DNA from: Didymella arachidicola
Taxonomy: Eukaryota > Ascomycota > Dothideomycetes > Pleosporales > Didymellaceae
Assembly: GCA_016630955.3 (NCBI GenBank)
Contig: CM049993.1
Location: 682,001 to 746,000 of the forward strand
DNA: 64,000 bases
Reading direction: 5' to 3'
The stretch's first letter is position 1. Every line of letters begins with the position of its first letter. This document shows, one piece after another, positions 22,601 through 35,555 of the stretch. The position numbers and the translations under genes are program-made. The notes under the pieces are model-generated. The model worked only from the letters and a program-made list of their open reading frames with translations. It made no database searches and had not been told where the DNA came from.

Positions 22601-24328
22601 GGAGGGAAGGCATCGTCGCGGCAGGCTTTGTGTCTGCCACGGGCTCTCTTTGGGCCAGACCAAGCTGATACGTCCGTGCAGGCCCGGTCGGATTCGCTCT
22701 CGTTGGCGCCAATCCCGACGCATACTAGCTAGGCCTCTTCCTGCATACTCCCTACCCTTGGTTCCTGGCCCTGGGTCATGAACAAAAAGCATTTGGTGGA
22801 ATAGCTCCTGTCTGTCTCTGTTCGTGCCGCGAGCCCGGGTCAGGAGAGCCGCATCAGAGCCACGCTGCTGCTCGGCCCTCGCCCAGGGCGTATCCAGAGA
22901 ACAAAGAAGGCTGCGGCGAGGACTTCACCACGTATCAAGCCAGCACCAGTGTGCCTTTGCTGCCCCGGGCCGGCGCAAGCGACAGCTCCTCCACTGTGCT
23001 GGTCCAAGCCGTCCCGCACGCCAGCATAGTCCGACAGACTGCGAGCGCCCAGGGTCTGTGGCCGCCTGGTGCGTGCATTCACCCCGGCCGCATTGTTGTT
23101 GGCGGCCCCATGCTCGCTGGTTCCTAAGTGCGCTTGAACGGTGTGGTGAATTTCTCATTCGCTGCGTTTCCGTCTGCCGTGCCTCGTCTACGATGCCCAA
23201 ATCTGCCAAAGTGCGCCTGTGAATAGCGCTCCCGTCCACTCACCTGAGGCGTGCTCTCGTGCCATTTCATCTCCCATCCCCGATCCAGATCCTCACAACG
23301 CTCGGACTAACCCTATCGCCTGGTTGGGCCCTTGATCAGAGAAGCCCCAGAACGCCAGTCAGCCACGCGAGCCCGCCAAACTTGACACCCTTAGCCCGCC
23401 ATACATATACGTGACCGGTGCTCTCCACTCGCTCGCGGTAACAAAGCCTTAATCCACCCAGGTTCCAGCCTTCTCCGCCGTCCTCTGCTAGGGCGTCCAG
23501 GTACTGAGCTTAATACGGAGAGATCGCCACTTTGCGCGCCTCAAACTCCACCATCAACAGCTCACTAGGCTCGCTGTCCCCCAGTGGCATCGGTGGCTTC
23601 CATCATCGACGTGCGACACCAGATCCTGCAACGCCGCTGTAGTGGACGCTCACAAGAACGACCTCATCTGTGCCTGTTTCCAAACGCGGAAGTCGACGCC
23701 GTCCCAGTCCCTTGGATCGAGTACCAGAAGCTTGACCACCAGCCAATCCAGCGCCAGTTGGACCACAGCAACAGCACGGTCATAGCAGAAGCACAACCAT
23801 CTTGACCAAAATCCATCATTCACACAGCCTGTGCTACCGCCCCAGTAGCACTACGTCTGCGCAACCAGGAAACCGGGCCCTACCGAAGTCTCCATCTTGG
23901 AGGTCACCACGGTTCCACGAGTATCTGCTTTTGCTCCCCTGTGCGCCCGTCTGCCTCGGCCTGCGACGTTAATCACCACTGATAGCGGGCAGCGACTGAG
24001 ACTTCCTAGCAGTCTTCTGGCGAGGCCTGCATCTGTCGGTATCACTGCCCACCTGAACCAGCGCAGGTACCGTCTCGAGGGCCGTTCACCAGCAACAGCA
24101 GCATCATCAGGCCTTCGGTCCTGCCAGTCGCCGTCTGAGCAACAAGACACTAGCCAGGAGTGCCATCTGCAGACTCTCTGAACCGGGCGGGGTGTTCGTG
24201 TTCGCTGCACCCTTTTACAAGATCACTTTCCCTCCACTGCCTGCATAACATCAGTACTCTGTCCTCCTCGACTAGACGACTTACCTTCCACAGTACGCCT
24301 CTGAGCTACAAGGAGCTGATCGCCCTCT
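16618..24328. other. Long gene-poor region
   Basis: About 7.7 kb in which I could not support any gene, tRNA or intact repeat. Open frames up to 256 codons (for example 22011-22781) occur in the GC-richer part from 21 to 23.3 kb on several frames at once and look like chance frames. The last kilobase probably holds the 5' leader and first exon of the zinc-finger factor that follows. The first part may contain further relics too degraded to read by eye. Confidence 0.4.
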
Positions 24329-25855
24329 GTGGATCAACACCAGCCTACACGTGGGCTATATTGGTCTGGTGCTCATTTCTCAAATCCGCCTTTTGCAGCG
24401 TCACAGCTGCAGGCACTGCAAACTCCTTCTCTATCTGAAGCTGGTAGGTCATCAGGACCTTACCGGAACACAACCGCCAACGTGGCTGCTGCAGTGGCTC
24501 ACCCGGCTTCTATGCATCCTGGGTCTGACCCAATGGGTGCACCTGCCAGCTTTGCGGCGCGGAGGCCTCATGCTGCTCAGTTGGGTAGCTTTGAACTTCC
24601 ACCTCCGCCAATGCACAAATATCCTTTCACTAACCACGGTACCGTCTCGCAGTCGTCACAGGCGCCGACTACTATCGCTAGTGTTGGCAATCTTCTTACA
24701 CCGCCGAGCACCATCCACGGCGACGTGATAAGCCCATCGTCTGGAGTGTCGACAAGCGGCGCAGCCCCGACAACGATGGCCTACTCCCAGAACTACAACC
24801 ACATCTATTCCCCCCCTGCACAGCAGCCATCGTACGGCTACCCGCCTGCACACTCGCAGCAAAACCAATATGGTCAACAAAGCCGAGGTAAGTTTGCTCT
24901 TCTGCACCATGACTGTCTGTTTGGGGACCAAGACTTACTCCGCAAAGGGCTGAACCCACCACCCTATGAGATCAACAACCAGCTGCCACCATTTACGCCA
25001 TCATCCAGCGCATCACATATGCCGTCGATGCCCGCACATCACCAACAGCCTCACCAACAGCCTCACCATATGATGAGCGTACAAACGCCTGTATCGTCGG
25101 CACCCCCTCAACAATCGCCCGCATTACCTCAGGACTCCTTTAGGCAACCACACCCCCCCACACCGACTTACAACTATCAGCCGTCCGGGACGCCGCAGCA
25201 CTCCAACTTCCCATACTCCACAGGGCCCTCGCCGACTCAGCAGCATAGCCAAAGCCCAATCAGCGCAGGTGGCTCCATGCCTAGGATGTCACCAGCGGTT
25301 TCGCAAGGCCAGATGCCCTCAGTACCATCTAACAACCCAGTGCAGTCTCCTTCCTATTACCAGCGACCACCCCCGTCAGGATATGCACCAGGACCAGCAC
25401 CAGTGTTCTCAAACGTCAACAACCCGAACGGTGGGCTTGCTCTGGTAGGAGTACACCCTGGGATGATGCCCGGCTTCAACAGCGGACACGCTGCTCAGAT
25501 GCCACACTTCATGACCGGACACAATCCCCATCAGCAACCGGCTTCGAACGACCGACCATTCAAGTGTGATCAATGCCCACAGAGCTTCAATCGTAACCAT
25601 GATTTGAAGCGCCACAAGAGGATCCACTTGGCAGTAAAGCCCTTCCCCTGCAACTACTGCGACAAGAGCTTTTCGCGAAAGGACGCGCTTAAGGTATGTT
25701 CGAACTGTAGACAAGAGCTGTAGCTACCGCTAACAAGTTTCCAGCGTCATATTCTTGTCAAAGGTTGCGGCAAGGCTGCTGCGAACAGCGACGACCCCAA
25801 GCGCGAGAGTCACTCGCCTAAGTCGGAAGCCGTCGAGTCGAAAGCGATGCGCTAG
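24329..25855 (+). CDS. seb1: C2H2 zinc-finger transcription factor, Seb1/MsnA (Msn2/4) type; 5' end uncertain
   Basis: Visible coding segments 24329-24887, 24948-25693 and 25745-25855. A long Pro/Ser/Gln/His-rich low-complexity region is followed by two adjacent C2H2 fingers near the C-terminus: FKCDQCPQSFNRNHDLKRH and FPCNYCDKSFSRKDALKRH, then ILVKGCGK. The last finger is completed across the 51 bp intron 25694-25744. The 60 bp intron 24888-24947 (GTAAGT...AAAG) is in frame and free of stops, so it could also be retained. Stress-element-binding factors of the Seb1/MsnA group have this layout and finger sequence (from memory). The frame opens after TGA at 24317 and has no ATG until 24512; homologs start just before the sequence RGLYW, so a short first exon probably lies upstream and splices near 24343. 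Nuclear, regulating stress genes (family knowledge). Confidence 0.8.
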
Positions 25856-27716
25856 TATCGCCGCTGACACGTCGAGGCCTTGGCCTTTTTTACTTCTCTT
25901 GTATTAAATACCCTTTACGTCTTTGTCATTACGGATTTCGGCGCACGTTGTTACGACACCTCTACCTTCGCTGTGCAGCTATTGGGTCACGATCTATTAT
26001 GTTTTCTGTTGATCGCGTATTGGACTACCCTTGGGACATTGGATATATCCTATCTGTGGAGTTTTCGGGTACAGCATGTAGCGATGTTCTTGTTTCTTCT
26101 TGTTGTCTGAACGTGGAGACATTTGGTCGGTTTAATGGGGTTGTATCAGGTATGCGGGAAGCGTTGCTTTTGCAGCCATGTGTTGTTTTTGCATATTCGC
26201 AGCTGCGGAGATGGCTCGTCCGCAGCGTCGGGAATCGGTCGACTCAGGGGTCTAAGGCTGTAAGCAACTTCTTGGTTACAATGTGCATAAAGAGCAGGGG
26301 CGTAGCATGCACCTATGTGGCATCAGAGCAGAGCCCTAGGTACAGGGGGGGACAAAAGGTGCTACGATACCGAATACCATGATACGATTGCCGTTCTTCA
26401 AACACCTGGCCTTGCATTGCCCGCTTTGTGACTATGCATGCGCCCCGGAGCATGTCGCTCACCAGAAAATGATGTCGTCGAGCATGCAGTGTCTTCCAGA
26501 AGGAGATGTCGATACATTAAGGTTTTGTGTGCGAGCGGCAACTTGCAGTCGTGAGCGGCCCACGAACCTGGCGCGCTAGACCCTCGGACGGCAGGTTCCA
26601 TGGCTATCGCCTCGCGATCAGCGCGTTCCTCACACCTCACCTCTTTCCCCTCCACGCTTCACTTCCATCTCCTCACCCACAGTCACGATCTCAGCAACGC
26701 ATCTGAGAGCCTTCGAAGGGAATTGTCTTCGTCGATTTGCCACATTGATCGTGAGCGCGGAGGCCTTGCAGTCGCTGCTGACTTTACAGCTCACTGCACC
26801 GCACAGTTCGTCCTCAAAACATGCAGTTAGCCTCCACGTGTACCAAATTTAGAGGCACCTTTTGAAAGCGCACCTAGATATGAGAAGATCCCTCAGTATC
26901 TCAGCATGGCGCTCGCCACGCCGTCGTGTTGCTGCAAGGCACATTAGCCACGCAAGGAAGGAGACGCTGACCACAATCACTTGTCTAGAATAACCAAGGT
27001 ACCTTAGAGGAAGAATTCGCGTATTCAATCTCGGGCTGTTCATACATACCTCTTGTTCTCTAGCCAACTCATTCCCTTCACCTCCTTTGGTGCACAAACC
27101 AAAATACAGTCTCTCCACTATTCCTGTCTTGGCACATTCCTGAGCGAGAGAGGTTCCAAATCGATCTTTGTGGGTTCCGGGGACACGCGCTTCCTCTGTT
27201 CACGAGTCCTCTGTTCTTTCTCTTGTTTCTGATGGTGTTCGAGGGCACTTCCCTCCCGTTTGCACGCCATTACTGCTTCGCCTCCAAGTCCGTGCGTTGC
27301 ATCTCCCTTCCCCTCCGAGCTCGCACACGACCGCCTCCACAGGCTTCTTTACTGCATGCATTCAGAACTTGTTAGCTTTTTGGTCGTTGAGTAGTTTTCA
27401 ATTGTACTGGCACAGCTAGCCGCCCCTCCTTTATCGGCTCCGTCAATCAGGTTACAGTCCAGCGACTGTCCGGCACTCTCAGTGTCACCAGCAGATACCA
27501 AACATCAAAACACTACGGCCCTACCATGGCCTAAACGGATTCCGGCTGCACAACTACGGCGACAACTGCTACCACGGGCAGCCTCACTCGCCTTCTGCTG
27601 CTCAGTCTCACCGCGCATCTTTTAACCTGTACATCTGTGGTCCATCATCATAGCCAGCAGCTGAGATAACAGCTGGCGAGGCGACCCCGCCGTGAAGCTG
27701 TATGTGCCAATCCAGC
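25856..27716. other. Intergenic
   Basis: 1.86 kb between the zinc-finger factor and the kinase; 3' region of one and long leader of the other. Only scattered short open frames; no motif, repeat or RNA gene recognised. Confidence 0.45.
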
Positions 27717-30700
27717 ATGGATCCAAATTACCACAGTCGGCCTCCGACGCGCCGACGCGCCTTGGGTGATGGTACTCACCGCGCGAACGAGAACCCTCAC
27801 ACCCAACGGCAGAGCGAGAAGCACAGTCACGAGCACACGGGTCATTCTTCGAAGGCCCTACCTCACAACGAGTCGATTGTGCTTAATGGCACGCTTGATG
27901 TTCGTCATGAGCAACAGTCCCATACACCTGAGAACAAGCGTCTCTCTGCCGTACTCGCGCATGAGACACGTCCACACAACCCCAAACGCGACTCTACCAT
28001 CTCCAACGCCAGTACCAACGCTTCAAACACCACTAGACGCCGCAAGACACACATTGGGCCATGGCAGCTGGGCAAGACCATTGGCCGCGGTGGTTGCTCA
28101 CGCGTGCGGCTGGTGAGGCATAGCATAACCGGGCAATACGGTGCTGCGAAAATCATCTCGAAAACTACAGCAGAGAAGGTGTGCGCGTTGAGTTTGGCTA
28201 ATCTCATCCAGAGTGCAGAGCAAGACCCGACACTGCACCCTGACGGCAAGGTCATTCCTTTCGGCTTAGAGCGCGAGATCTGCATCATGAAGCTATTGGA
28301 CCACCCAAACATTGTTCGCCTCTACGACATCTGGGAGAACAGGGATGAGCTGTAAGTATTTTAGTTCATGTCATACGCAAAGTTCTCATGCATCACAGAT
28401 ACCTCATTATGGAGTATGTTGAGGGTGGTGAGCTGTTCAGCTACATACATGAACAAGGCGGTTTAATCGAGATCCACGTGGTTCATATCTTTCGCCAGAT
28501 CATCGCAGCGCTGATTTACTGCCATCGAATCAGCATACACCATCGCGACCTGAAGCCCGAGAACATTCTGCTGGATCGAGAGACAATGACAGTGAAGCTG
28601 GTGGACTTTGGAATGGCAGCGCTGCAGCCAACTGGAAAGAAGCTGACGACACCATGTGGCAGCCCTCATTACGCTGCACCTGAGGTCATCAAAACTACCG
28701 CGTATGATGGCGCGAAGGCTGACGTCTGGAGTTGCGGCGTCATCCTTTATGTGCTGCTCACGGGTACACCGCCTTTCAATTACTCTGGTGACGACAGAGA
28801 TCTCAAGTATCTGTTCAAGGCAATCGAGAGAGGCGAGTACGTCATGCCTGACTCTTTGTCACATGAAGCGGCGGACTTGATCAGGCGGATCTTGATTCCA
28901 GATCCTCGGCGTCGCGCTGGTCTTGAAGACATCTGGAACCACCCCTTCCTGCGCAAGTATAGCAAAGAGCTGAACTTCGTGGGAGACAATACTTCGGCCA
29001 GTCGCTGGACAGGACCGCTACCGTCTATTGCAAGCTGGGAGACCCTCGAGCGTACGACGATCAATCGCGAGATTCTACGATACCTGCGCACACTTTGGCA
29101 CAGTGAGAAGGAGGAGGTCATCATCCAGCGCCTCATGAGTCGAGAGTAAGTCTAATCTTCGATAGTTGATGCCTCCAGGAACTCTACTGACATCACTGAA
29201 GTGCGAACCAAGAGAAGTACTTCTACTCAGCACTTCAGAAGTACCAGCAAGACCAGCTCGAGAACTACCAGCCCAGCGCCCACCACCCAATCTCGCATTC
29301 GAACAGTGACCATCACCATAATGTGCGCCACACGCCGACACGGGAGGATATCGAGCAGATGCCAAAGCAGAGGCATAAGCGATCTCAATCAGGGTATTCT
29401 ATATTAAACAACGAGCACATGTACTCAAAGCACAGCTTCTATGAGTCGCCAGCGTCAGAAGCCAGCTACGATCCGTTCCGTGCCTCGCGGCAACCAATCC
29501 TCCTTGAGGAGGCTGCGCATCAGAATGTCACTGTTCGTCGTAGGAGCAGCAACAACAGTCGTAGCCTACGACCAGCTACGGCTCTGGGTCACCACCGTAC
29601 CGGCAATTCCCTGCGTGTAACAGCTCTGCGGAACTCTAAGCGCGGTTCTGCGGTCTCTCGGAGCTCATCAAAGCACATCACGCCTTCGCGGCGCTCTGTG
29701 CACGCCCATTCTGTCTCCAAGTCCTCGCTCGCAAGCTCGCATTGGCCAAGTAGTCCTCCGGTCATGGCTCGAGCTGGTGGCATTGGGAAACGGGGTGTCA
29801 GCTTTTCGCGTCTACACCGTGGAGGATCGACAGCTACTGCCAGCACCGTAGAGACGGGCGCTATTGCATACACACCGAATCGGTCTCTCGGCCGCCATCG
29901 AGAGTCCACTGAGTCTCATGGATCATCACTACGATCAAGAACCATCCAGCCATCATCTGCTGTTCGGTCTAAGTCCATAGCCTCGACAAACACCGCAGTA
30001 CCTCGCCTTCGCGTACGGAAACCCGAGAGTCCAAGCAAATACATTCAAAGTGAGGCTCGTAAAGTCAGTACCGAGCTTGGAAAGGTCATGGAGGAAGCTT
30101 TCAATCGTTCATCTATGAGTTCCAGCATTAGGACGACGCACACGGATGCTTACCAGGATGCCACTTTTTCCAACTACGATACACCTCCCACATCATTTTC
30201 GAACCGAGACTCAGGTGGAAGCACAATTGCGACACCCAATACAAAGGCAATGCTTGCATCTCGGCCGCTTCCACCAATTCCAACAGAGACTCCGAACACC
30301 TTCTTGCATCGAAAGCTTGTTGAGACACGGGAAGACATCGCTCGGCGACTGACAGAAGACGGTGATACCACCGAACACTTCACGCAAGTCCTCAAGCATT
30401 TGGATCGTCTGATCGTGCCGCCTGTTAACAACAAGCGCATCGTATCTGCGCCTGCCAAATCTCCAGAGCATACTGCGCCTTTGCATGTTATACCGGAGGA
30501 GGTGAAGGTTGATGGCGGAGCTGGGTTTGAAACAACCCATAGCCCACACTATCGAGCTGTCACTGAACCTATTAGACCTCAAGCTCGTCGTGTATTGACA
30601 GCCCAGGAAACGATTCGTATTGTTGATCAATCGCCGAACCGCATTGCACCCCTCAATATTCGCAAGCGAAGCGGCGCAAGCCTTTCATCGACCTACGCCA

Positions 30701-31903
30701 GCGACCTTCCTATGACTATCCCATGGCCGGGGCCAAGCGCACAGAATTCTGTTCGGTCCTACCATGATGTGCAGAAAGACTTGCTGGCCGCGCGTGTACC
30801 GATGGTGTCTCCTCCAATACCGGAAATGGTGCCTGTGGTCAAGAAGAAGAAGTCTTCATGGTTTCGTCGTACCGCTGAGGGTAAGGAGTCGCATGACAGG
30901 AATGAGCCTCAGATCAAGCCCAAGAAGTCAACCGTTCTACTGCAGATTCCTGAGGCTTGGCAAGGTCTTGATGATCGTATCAAGAACGACCCTTCTCCCA
31001 CGCTCAGCACTCACAAGGAGTCGTACAAGCACGCATCGAAACAATCTGACGCTAGCAATGTCAGCGAGTTTCCCATGCGTAACACAGCTTCTGCTGCTGC
31101 CAAAAGCGACAACGTCCCACAAAAGGGTCTTCTCAGCTTCTTCGGCAAGAAGAAGGAAGAGAAGCCAAAGAGTCCTATGGAACTTGATCGTAAGTGGGCT
31201 CAAGTAAAGTTGCTGCAGCTCTCTGACACCTTGTTTCTAGTCAACTCCAGCGCATCGTCCATCCTCTCAAACCACGGTCGTGAACAAGGTTCAAATGAGT
31301 CAGGACCTCGCCCTGGTCCACCCGATGTGCAAATGAACTGGCTTTCTCGCTTCCTTCATATCAAGCCAGCTTCTAAGACACTCTGCTTCCATGTCGGTCG
31401 TGGTAAGGTCCGTGGTGACTTGGTTCGCTTGCTGCGAGACTGGCAGCGTTTTGGTGTTCGCGACGTTACCTTCGATCGCACTGCCAACACCATCAACGCC
31501 CGCGTAGACAAGATCAATCGTAAGTCTCTTCTCCTACTCAATCTCCGTTCAACAAGTGACGCTCGATGGCTTCTGCTTCTAGAGGCATGCTGGAGGCGGA
31601 GGTAGTGTTTCGATGTTATTGCACACCTCCTTGCATGCATTTACAGCATTCATGATCCGTAAAGCTAATGTTCGCTCCTCCACAGATCTCAGTATCAAGC
31701 CCGTCTCGTTCATCATTGAGCTCTTCGTCGTTTTGGAACATGGCAACCGAGCCAACCTTTGCTTGGCCCGGTTCACTCAGACCCGTGGTGCAGCATCCAG
31801 CTTCCGCAAGGTCGTCGACATTGTCGAAGATGTGTGCCGCGCAAAGTCTATGTTGGTCGAGGATCAGGAGAAGCAAGCAACTATGATAGCGGTTCTGACC
31901 TAG
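27717..31903 (+). CDS. gin4: Gin4/Hsl1-type Nim1-related serine/threonine kinase
   Basis: Five exons, 27717-28351, 28399-29145, 29202-31189, 31241-31519 and 31686-31903, total 1288 residues. The kinase domain spans about residues 113-400: glycine loop IGRGGCSRV, AAK lysine, catalytic HHRDLKPEN, DFGMA and APE (YAAPEVI). A Ser/Arg-rich linker of some 750 residues with many S/T-P and basic sites follows. The C-terminus FIIELFVVLEHG...ARFTQTRGAASSF is a KA1-type membrane-binding domain. Family members bind septins and set morphogenesis and mitotic entry (established for yeast Gin4/Hsl1). Introns 1-3 are ordinary (47, 56, 51 bp). The fourth is 166 bp in the simplest join and may hide a tiny exon around 31584-31602. 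ATG at 27702 is an upstream alternative start. Confidence 0.92.
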
Positions 31904-32679
31904 GAGTCCGGGATGAAGATCGCCCAAAGCAGGCGAATTTCATGGACACTTGGCGGTATACTTTCCAACGTATGAAAGTGCATTTTGACGGAGCATTTGT
32001 TTGGAACGTCTGGGGGATGCTTGGATACACGATCTTGATGTTTGGCATCGCACACGATACACTGAGCAGCCTTACTTCGATATTGTCAGTCCAAGCAGCA
32101 CTACCTCGGCACCTCTGAATAGCCCTTCAATCGCGGTCAACGGTCTTTCGAGCTCACTTGACCATAGCATATCCCAGCTTCTTTGTACTTATTAGCAATG
32201 GTCGTAAGCCAATAATTGGGACGGAGTTTGGTGTTTCAGCATGTTCGCAGCTATCGGCCGGCACAAACCTCTAATGAGTAATCCACTGAATCTTTTCAAT
32301 CATCAAACGTTTCTACACATGATCAAATCGTTAAGGTGAGACGAGGCCCGCCAGAAGAAAAGCTGGAGCTGCGGAGCTGGGAGACAAGCCATGGCGGAAG
32401 TCATCAAGCAAGAAGAGATAAAGTCACACGTTATTCATTCATGAACGCCATCTACTTTTTGGCGCGAGTGTAGGTGTTCGTGAGGACGTGGTATTGCATT
32501 TGCCCTATGGCGACGCCGGAGTTTGTCTCCGGCACGAAGATTGTAAATCATCCCATCCCATTCATTGTTTCCGTGTTTGACAGAAGAGAGTAAAGGCACA
32601 CCGAGTACCCCGAAAAGTCTGCTGAATCCAGGTCATGCACACATATTTTCCATCTCCAACTAGCATTCAGATGAGTTGC
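31904..32679. other. Convergent intergenic region
   Basis: 3' regions of the kinase and of the ribosomal protein gene meet here. An open frame continuing past the kinase stop in another frame (to 32118) has no protein character. Nothing else supported. Confidence 0.5.
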
Positions 32680-33455
32680 TTAGCGGGTCCTGGCCTGGAC
32701 CTTGGGGGCGGCGCCCTTGGAGCCCTGCTTGGACTGGATCTTAGCAGCCTGACCGCGGGCACCGGCAGCGGCGCTCTTGGCCTTCTCAGCCTTCTTAGCC
32801 GACTCGGAAGCAGCCTTTTTCTCCTTGCCCTCCTTGATGGCGGCGGCGCGGGCAGCGTTGCGGGCCTCGGGGCGCTGGGAGCGGCGCTCCTTGATAACGT
32901 CGAGGGAGGCACCAACGATGGCACGCTGGTGCTTGACGGTGCGGCGGGTGCGCTTCTTGGCGACCTCCTGGAAGGGGGTCAGTGACCTGACTTGTGTGGT
33001 CGAAAAGCACGTCGCAGGAGGTTCTCTTGCGGTGGAGCGAGCCTTTTCAGGTCATCGCCAACAGCGCCGCAAGAGCAGTCCTCCTTGACAGATAGCGTAC
33101 CTCAGAGATACCCTTCTTGTGCTGCCTCCTGTAGAGGGTGGTCCATGAGATCTTGCGAGGGTTCTTGCGCTGCAGGAACAGAGACTCAGTCTTGCCGTTC
33201 TGGAAGCGGAAGATCTTGCTGTCACCACGGATGTAGAGCTTGCCCTGTTGTCCTGTCAGCATGTCCTTTTCATCGGATATCCACTGCATTGCCCGTCCGC
33301 GCCTCCGCGCCCATGTCCTGTGTGTTCGTGCGGTGCTGCCATGCGCGCGGCGCATTTTCGACATGGGCCTGGGAGATACGGTGGGAATGCGTGGCGGCAC
33401 GCACCTTGCCAGGGTAGATCTTCTGGCCGGAGAAGGAGTCGTCGTAGGTACGCAT
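32680..33455 (-). CDS. rpl24: 60S ribosomal protein eL24
   Basis: Exons 33455-33405, 33244-33101 and 32967-32680 give 160 residues, the normal length. N-terminus MRTYDDSFSGQKIYPGK corresponds to the conserved SFSGxKIYPG zinc-ribbon-like start, and FLQRKNPRKISWTTLYRR followed by HKKG is the eL24 signature. A Lys/Ala-rich tail ends in KVQARTR. Both introns are GT-AG and, at 160 and 133 bp, are the longest of the well-defined ones in this window, as is usual for ribosomal protein genes. It acts in the large subunit near the subunit interface (family knowledge). Confidence 0.97.
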
Positions 33456-34021
33456 ATTGGCGGTGTTGGCGTGATACTGCGGTTAGTAGTTTTCGAAAAC
33501 GGCTGGAGTCGTGAATATTCGTCCTGCGATGCGGCCAGCGATGGTGGGAAGCTCGGACCTACTAATAGCCGAGCTTGGCAGGCGTGATGGGCAATGGGGA
33601 ACGGCAGGCACGAACACCAACAACGCCAACGCCGAACCACTAGCGCTCTCTCATCAAACATCCGGATTCTGGCAATGCTTGCTAGTTCAGAGGTAGTGTA
33701 TGTGCTGTGAGATTATTCTTAGGATGACATCACATGGTGTACTTTACGATCGTGCTGCGTTGCAGAGTCAGCCTGCCAAAGCTCAAAGCTCGGCTGTCAC
33801 GGAGAACCCCCTGCAGGCATATGCACCCAGAGCAGGTCAGAGCTCTCCCAGATGCTAGCTGATGCGTGACACGTGTAGCGATCAAACTCTACAAGTGCGG
33901 GCAAGACCTCTGACACCTTCACTACTGTAGACACGTTGAGTGGCCGACGATACCGGCGTCATCTGGATCACATATACTCCACTGTCGTTCAAGATACTCA
34001 TAGACAGGTCTCACACGCGGC
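33456..34021. other. Divergent promoter region
   Basis: 566 bp between the starts of rpl24 (minus) and the NmrA-like gene (plus). It must contain both promoters. No specific site could be assigned with confidence. Confidence 0.5.
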
Positions 34022-35351
34022 ATGGCGAAGTTGATAGTGATCATCGGCATTACGGGCAACCAAGGCGGCTCAGTAGCCCGCACCTTCCTCAATGATCCGT
34101 CATGGCGAATCCGCGGCGTCACACGTGACACGCAGTCCTCAGCATCTCTTGCCCTCTCGGCGCAGGACATTGAGATGGTCCAGGCAGATCTCCACGACCC
34201 ATCGTCCCTGAAAGATGTTTTTAAAGGCGCGAATCTAGTCTTCAGCGTTACTGATTTCTGGAAACCGTACTTCGATCCTGCGAACCGTGCTCGTGCAGCA
34301 GCGCAGGGGAAGCCCATCGGTCAATACGCGTACGAGCTTGAGGTTGAGCAGGGAAATAACATCGTCGATGCTGTTGCGCGAGAAGTCGATGATCTAGATG
34401 ATGTAGGACTCATTGCGAGTACGCTGTGTAACGCGAGGGAAAGCAGTGGGGGCAAATACAAGGAGTTATGGCATTTCGATGGAAAGGCAGATATATTTCC
34501 AGCCTACTTGCAAGAGAAGTATCCAGCCTTGGCGAACAAGACAAGCTATCTGCATACGGGGTACTTCTTCACGAGCTGGCAGATTCTACCTGGAAGATGG
34601 TTTGCAAAGGTAAGACAAGTCTGCTCCTATGTTCCAGGTAAAGTCGGCTACTGCATCAAACTCTCGGTGCAGCCTCTTGAGGTATAATGTAGTTGTGAAA
34701 GGCTTGCGGGTAGTCTTTGGCTACCTCACAATGTTGGGAGGATCTCTGGCCAAGGTCAAACTTTCTGCTAACTGGGAAGGCAATGTGACACAGCTTACAA
34801 TGAGAGATCTTAAGCTGACAGCCTGCCTTAGCTACCTGATGGCTCAGTGCAGATGCAATTTCCAACTAGCTCCGACATGCTGGTTCCTCACCTCGACCCA
34901 CGCAAAGATACCGGTAACTGGGCACGTGCGCTACTCGAGCTACCGCCGGGCAAGACTGTCATGGCTGCCAGCGAATGGATGACTTGGCCGCAGTGGATCA
35001 AGACCTGGGGTGACGTGACGGGTGTGAAGACGAGTTACAAGCAAACCACAGTCGAGGACCTGGACGAGCATATACCCGGCGGAGCGGGCAAGGAGATTGG
35101 AGAGATGTTCCAGTTCAGCTCAGACTTTGCGTATAACGCTCACCAGGCAGATACGTTGAAGACGTGGGATTTGGAGAAGGTAGATGTTGATCTTGAGCAG
35201 GTACTTGAATGCTGCTGACGAGATTTCCTAGCTAGGGATCAACGTGCTGACTTCACGTCTGCAGGACTACATCGAGTCCGAAGACTGGGTTGCTGCTGGG
35301 ATGATACCATCCAGAGGTGTCTCGCAAGAAATCCTAACCAACCCGCATTGA
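34022..35351 (+). CDS. NmrA-like NAD(P)-binding protein
   Basis: Exons 34022-34609, 34832-35200 and 35265-35351 give 347 residues. The N-terminus MAKLIVIIGITGNQGGSVAR holds the glycine-rich dinucleotide loop GxxGxxG of a Rossmann fold, and the body (GVTRDTQSS, VQADLHDPSSL, VFSVTDFW) follows the NmrA pattern. NmrA proteins sense the NADP redox state and bind transcription factors rather than act as dehydrogenases; the catalytic Tyr-x3-Lys of reductases is not evident. The first intron is long (222 bp) in this model, joining FAK to LPDGSVQMQF, and may hide a small exon. The second is 64 bp. The protein ends ...EILTNPH. Confidence 0.88.
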
Positions 35352-35555
35352 ACAACGTTTACAAGAGTGAAAAGCCCTTGGTTTGTCACTTTGGGTGCAC
35401 CGCGAGTTCTTTCACCAAAGATAGGGCATTCTTGTAACTATATCAAGCCCGGCTGAATGTGTCTTATACTAGTCACTCTCAACTGCCGACTTCTAAATCT
35501 TTGATCCCATCTCAAGACACTATATTGCTCTCATTTCCAAGTACCGTCACTCACA

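Noticed and set aside
22011..22781. A 256-codon plus-strand open frame in the gene-poor region
   Set aside because: Several frames on both strands are open at once in this GC-rich part, the composition is Arg/Ser/Pro-heavy and no motif or splice pattern supports coding.
32968..33100. Possible C/D-box snoRNA in rpl24 intron 2 (GCGATGA about 70 bases before CTGA)
   Set aside because: The C box has a mismatch and no terminal stem can be drawn around the two boxes.
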